Shown piece by piece: positions 21,359 through 23,575 of a DNA stretch of 23,575 nt. Position 1 is the stretch's first letter. The number at the start of each line of letters is the position of its first letter. The notes under the pieces are model-generated. The model did no database searches and was not told the DNA's origin. It was given only the letters and a program-made list of their open reading frames with translations. Source of the DNA: 2-01-FULL-39-10-A sp964565795 (GTDB taxonomy: Bacteria > Patescibacteriota > Microgenomatia > Levybacterales > UBA12049); contig CAZMGC010000013.1 of the NCBI GenBank assembly GCA_964565795.1, positions 1 through 23,575 on the forward strand, in the 5' to 3' direction. The position numbers and the translations under genes are program-made.

Positions 21359-21365
21359 GCATCGC

Positions 21366-21641
21366 ATGAATAGACACGAAGCAATGAGAAGAGCTACGGA
21401 TTTTTTACTTGGCAAAAAAGTTGAGGGGACTGTTGCGGCTGTTTTAAGAAGACCGGAGGATTTATCACAAAGATACGTAGTAAATACAGGTAATGAGCTT
21501 TTAGTTACAAAGGTTCATCCCTATCACACATTAACTCCATTAATTCCTATATATTTTCCCCGTCCAACCCTTCAACGTGGTGACACTTTTAATGAAAGGA
21601 CGAGACATGTTGCTCCCTGGGTAGAAGGACAAAAAGTCTAG
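21366..21641 (+). CDS. 91-aa protein, unrecognised
   Basis: The start at ATG 21366 follows from the promoter. The protein is MNRHEAMRRATDFLLGKKVE, then a beta-rich middle (GTVAAVLRRPEDLSQRYVVN, LLVTKVHPYHTLTPLIPIYF) and a polar end with RGDTFNERTRHVAPWVEGQK. It is basic, with several His and Arg but no cysteine, and no membrane segment. The strand pattern suggests a small beta-barrel or SH3-like fold, but no family was recognised. It is followed after 3 bases by the promoter of the MFS gene, so it is monocistronic. Confidence 0.6.
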   Translation: MNRHEAMRRATDFLLGKKVEGTVAAVLRRPEDLSQRYVVNTGNELLVTKVHPYHTLTPLIPIYFPRPTLQRGDTFNERTRHVAPWVEGQKV

Positions 21642-21644
21642 TTT

Positions 21645-21653
21645 TGCTATAAT
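21645..21653 (+). promoter_or_regulatory. Extended -10 promoter TGCTATAAT
   Basis: A perfect extended -10 with its hexamer ending 14 bases before ATG 21668 of the MFS gene; leader of about 8 bases and no clear ribosome binding site. Confidence 0.75.
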
Positions 21654-21667
21654 TTTTAAGTTACTAA

Positions 21668-22960
21668 ATGAAAACTTTTTATAAACTCTTAATCGTAGCA
21701 CTCATCGTAACCGCCACAAACAATTTCGTGTGGTTTGCGTTAACATTTTTCGCATATCTTGAAACAAAGTCTGTTATTTCTACCGGTTTCGTAGGTGGAA
21801 TTTATTTAGTAGCAACTGCAACCTCGGCCTTTTGGTTTGGGTCACTAGTAGATCATCATAAGAAGAAATATGTGATGCTTTTTTCAAGCTTTGTCACCTT
21901 AATACTTTTCTCTTTAGGTTTTTTAATTTCCTCGCTTGCCCCAGAAAATCTTTTTACACATGTAGGCAGTCCTATTCTTTGGATTTTCGCACTTACTCTA
22001 ATGGCAGGCGTTGTGTCTGGAAATATTTATGGAATCGCAATTCCAACCCTTGTCACTGTTCTTGTTCCTGAAAAAATAAGAGATAAAGCAAATGGACTAT
22101 TTGGAACTGTCATGGGGGTCTCTTTTGCGATCACTTCAGTTGGAAGTGGATTCACTCTAGCATTCGGGGGTATGACTACGGTTATGGCAATTGCAGTAAT
22201 CCTAACTATCACAGCGATTGGAATTTTAATGTTAATAAAAATACCTGAAAAAACTATAGCTCACGTTGGAGATATGAAGCCTAAAAAAATAGATCTCAAG
22301 GGCACTTTTAAAGTTATTAGGAATATCCCCGGTCTTCTACCTTTAATTCTTTTTACAACATTTAATAATCTTCTGGGCGGAGTCTTCATGGCGCTGATGG
22401 ATGCTTACGGACTTTCATTGGTAAACGTTCAGACATGGGGTACACTTTGGGGATTTTTAAGTTTTGGATTTGTTGCTGGGGGACTATTAATAGCTAAATT
22501 TGGTCTTGGGAAAAGTCCACTGAAAACATTATTCCGTGCAAATATAATTATTTGGATCGGATGCATATTTTTTACTATTCAGCCTTCAATAGTTCTTCTA
22601 ACAATTGGCGCATTACTCTGGATGATTCTTTTTCCATTTATAGAAGCCACCGAGCAAACAATTATTCAAAAGGTAGTTCCGGATGAAAGACAGGGAAGAG
22701 TTTTTGGGTTTGCTCAAAGCATAGAGCAAGCTGGATCTCCTCTTACAGCATTTCTAATAGGCCCTGTCGCTCAATTGTTATTTATTCCATTTATGACCAC
22801 AGGGCGTGGAGTTGATCTAATTGGAAGCTGGTTTGGAACAGGAGCGGGACGAGGAATAGCATTGGTATTTATTATTTCCGGTTTAATTGGGCTTATTATT
22901 ACACTAATAGCAATGAAGTCTAAATCCTACAAACTTCTCGGAAAAGCGTATCAAAAATAA
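21668..22960 (+). CDS. Major facilitator superfamily transporter
   Basis: This 430-aa protein has the twelve-helix plan of an MFS secondary transporter. The loop after helix 2 carries FWFGSLVDHHKKKYVMLFSS, a version of MFS motif A (GxLaDrxgrkxxl), and a long basic loop (about 195-215, HVGDMKPKKIDLKGTFKVIR) separates the two six-helix halves. The second half includes VVPDERQGRVFGFAQSIEQA, typical of the drug/macrolide efflux-like branch where this loop recalls motif A. It probably exports a small hydrophobic compound by proton antiport; the substrate cannot be inferred. It has its own promoter, and its last 10 bases overlap the convergent truB gene. Confidence 0.9.
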   Translation: MKTFYKLLIVALIVTATNNFVWFALTFFAYLETKSVISTGFVGGIYLVATATSAFWFGSLVDHHKKKYVMLFSSFVTLILFSLGFLISSLAPENLFTHVGSPILWIFALTLMAGVVSGNIYGIAIPTLVTVLVPEKIRDKANGLFGTVMGVSFAITSVGSGFTLAFGGMTTVMAIAVILTITAIGILMLIKIPEKTIAHVGDMKPKKIDLKGTFKVIRNIPGLLPLILFTTFNNLLGGVFMALMDAYGLSLVNVQTWGTLWGFLSFGFVAGGLLIAKFGLGKSPLKTLFRANIIIWIGCIFFTIQPSIVLLTIGALLWMILFPFIEATEQTIIQKVVPDERQGRVFGFAQSIEQAGSPLTAFLIGPVAQLLFIPFMTTGRGVDLIGSWFGTGAGRGIALVFIISGLIGLIITLIAMKSKSYKLLGKAYQK

Positions 22961-23575
22961 TCAACACAATCTTCTTTTTTAAATTTTCCAACTTTTATTC
23001 TAATTATAGAGAATGCAAACGCCGGAGATCCAAGTTTTTCTCCCAAGTCAGATGCTATTTTCCTAACATACATACCTGATGAAGCCGATATTATAATTTT
23101 TATTTTTATAAACTGGTTATCTTTGTTTTCTTTCTTAAAATTTTTCCAATTATCAATGATTTCTTTTTGCCTAAAATCTCCTTCAATTTGCTTTACTTTT
23201 CCTATAATATTTTTGACCAAATCTGATAACCTAATAGTTTCATAAGCTAAAAGATTAATGGAATAAATCTCAATACTTCTTTCTGGAATTTTTATTTCAT
23301 TTAGTTTCCTATTTCTAGCCCACCAATATAAAGATTTTCCTTTAACAGCTTTTGACGAGTAGGGAGGATATTTTTGTTTTTGTTTTCCTAAAAATGTTTC
23401 TAAACTTTTTTCTACTTCTTTTTTTGAAATCTTTTTTTGATCAGTTTTTTCAATAATTCCTAAACCATCGTGAGAATCTGTAGAAATTCCTAAAATAATT
23501 TCTGATTCATATGTTTTTTCTAAATCTTCATATTCATGTCTTTTTTTATTTTCGTCAGCAACCAAAAGAAGTAAA
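22951..23575 (-). CDS. truB: tRNA pseudouridine-55 synthase TruB, 5' end outside the window
   Basis: The frame is open to the window edge and reads LLLLVADENKKRHEYEDLEK, then SEIILGISTDSHDGLGIIEK, the TruB strands after the catalytic GRLDPxAxG motif, which must lie beyond 23575. Further matches are KQKYPPYSSKAVKGKSLYWW (the PPxxSAxKxxGxxxY motif) and ISASSGMYVRKIASDLGEKL (the cSxGTYIRsla-dlG motif). The enzyme isomerises U55 to pseudouridine in the T-loop of tRNAs. The C-terminus ends shortly after this motif without a PUA domain, as in short TruB forms. It converges on the MFS gene with a 10-base overlap of coding ends. Only the 3' part, about 207 codons, is present. Confidence 0.9.
   Translation of the reverse strand, partial: LLLLVADENKKRHEYEDLEKTYESEIILGISTDSHDGLGIIEKTDQKKISKKEVEKSLETFLGKQKQKYPPYSSKAVKGKSLYWWARNRKLNEIKIPERSIEIYSINLLAYETIRLSDLVKNIIGKVKQIEGDFRQKEIIDNWKNFKKENKDNQFIKIKIIISASSGMYVRKIASDLGEKLGSPAFAFSIIRIKVGKFKKEDCVDYF

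Noticed and set aside
21357..21359. ATG 21357 as the start of the 91-aa gene
   Set aside because: It overlaps the last bases of the -10 box, so it would lie upstream of the transcription start.

Overview
The window looks like a chromosomal segment of a Patescibacteria (CPR) bacterium carrying an integrated mobile island. Support for this host: very short proteins, many lineage-typical small or DUF genes, no CCA encoded after the tRNA discriminator base, AT-rich A/T-ending codons in the right half, and genes started directly from extended -10 promoters with almost no leader. TGA works as a stop codon throughout (for example in ATGA overlaps and at the truB end), so this is not a recoded Gracilibacteria/Absconditabacteria-type genome. 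The taxonomic call is inference from style, not from a marker gene.

Left end and island (about 18-14633). Bases 1-21 are the 3' end of a tRNA gene, probably tRNA-Asn. A large serine recombinase gene on the minus strand runs into the tRNA 3' end and takes its stop codon from it, so an element has integrated there. A short repeat of GGAGCA (18-23 and 14628-14633), followed at the right by a T7 tract that may be the displaced tRNA terminator, suggests a roughly 14.6-kb element. Its minus-strand arm (2875 down to 10) is a tightly coupled operon: a DUF5659-like protein, a 42-aa basic protein, a helix-turn-helix replication-type protein, an unrecognised protein without an ATG, then the recombinase. 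Upstream lie a winged-helix regulator and a membrane-anchored NTF2-like protein. TGAGGTTA repeats and a palindrome sit between the regulator and the operon.

The plus-strand arm (4119-12870) is a five-gene packed operon with 1-3-base gaps or an 11-base overlap: MerR-like DNA-binding protein, type III restriction-modification methyltransferase (Mod), type III helicase-nuclease (Res), a TrlF-like PHP plus SMC/ABC-type ATPase, and a Cas4/RecB-like PD-(D/E)XK nuclease with four cysteines. This is most simply read as a composite anti-phage or anti-plasmid system, in which a classical type III R-M core is joined by a PHP-ATPase and a Cas4-like nuclease. It is followed by a DUF5677 protein and a protein with a clear HEPN RNase motif (RNGFLH), a possible abortive-infection or toxin module.

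Right half (14640-23575) is ordinary host chromosome: a papain-fold/NlpC-like protein, small membrane proteins, a PhnB-like VOC protein, a 56-aa Cys/His-rich protein, an SRPBCC protein, a membrane-anchored HEAT-like protein, DUF2177 and DUF1295 membrane proteins, a DUF5995 protein, TspO, a phosphoribosyltransferase, an MFS transporter and the 3' part of truB. At least seven genes here have a -10 hexamer ending only 6-8 bases before the start codon, so their mRNAs should be leaderless.
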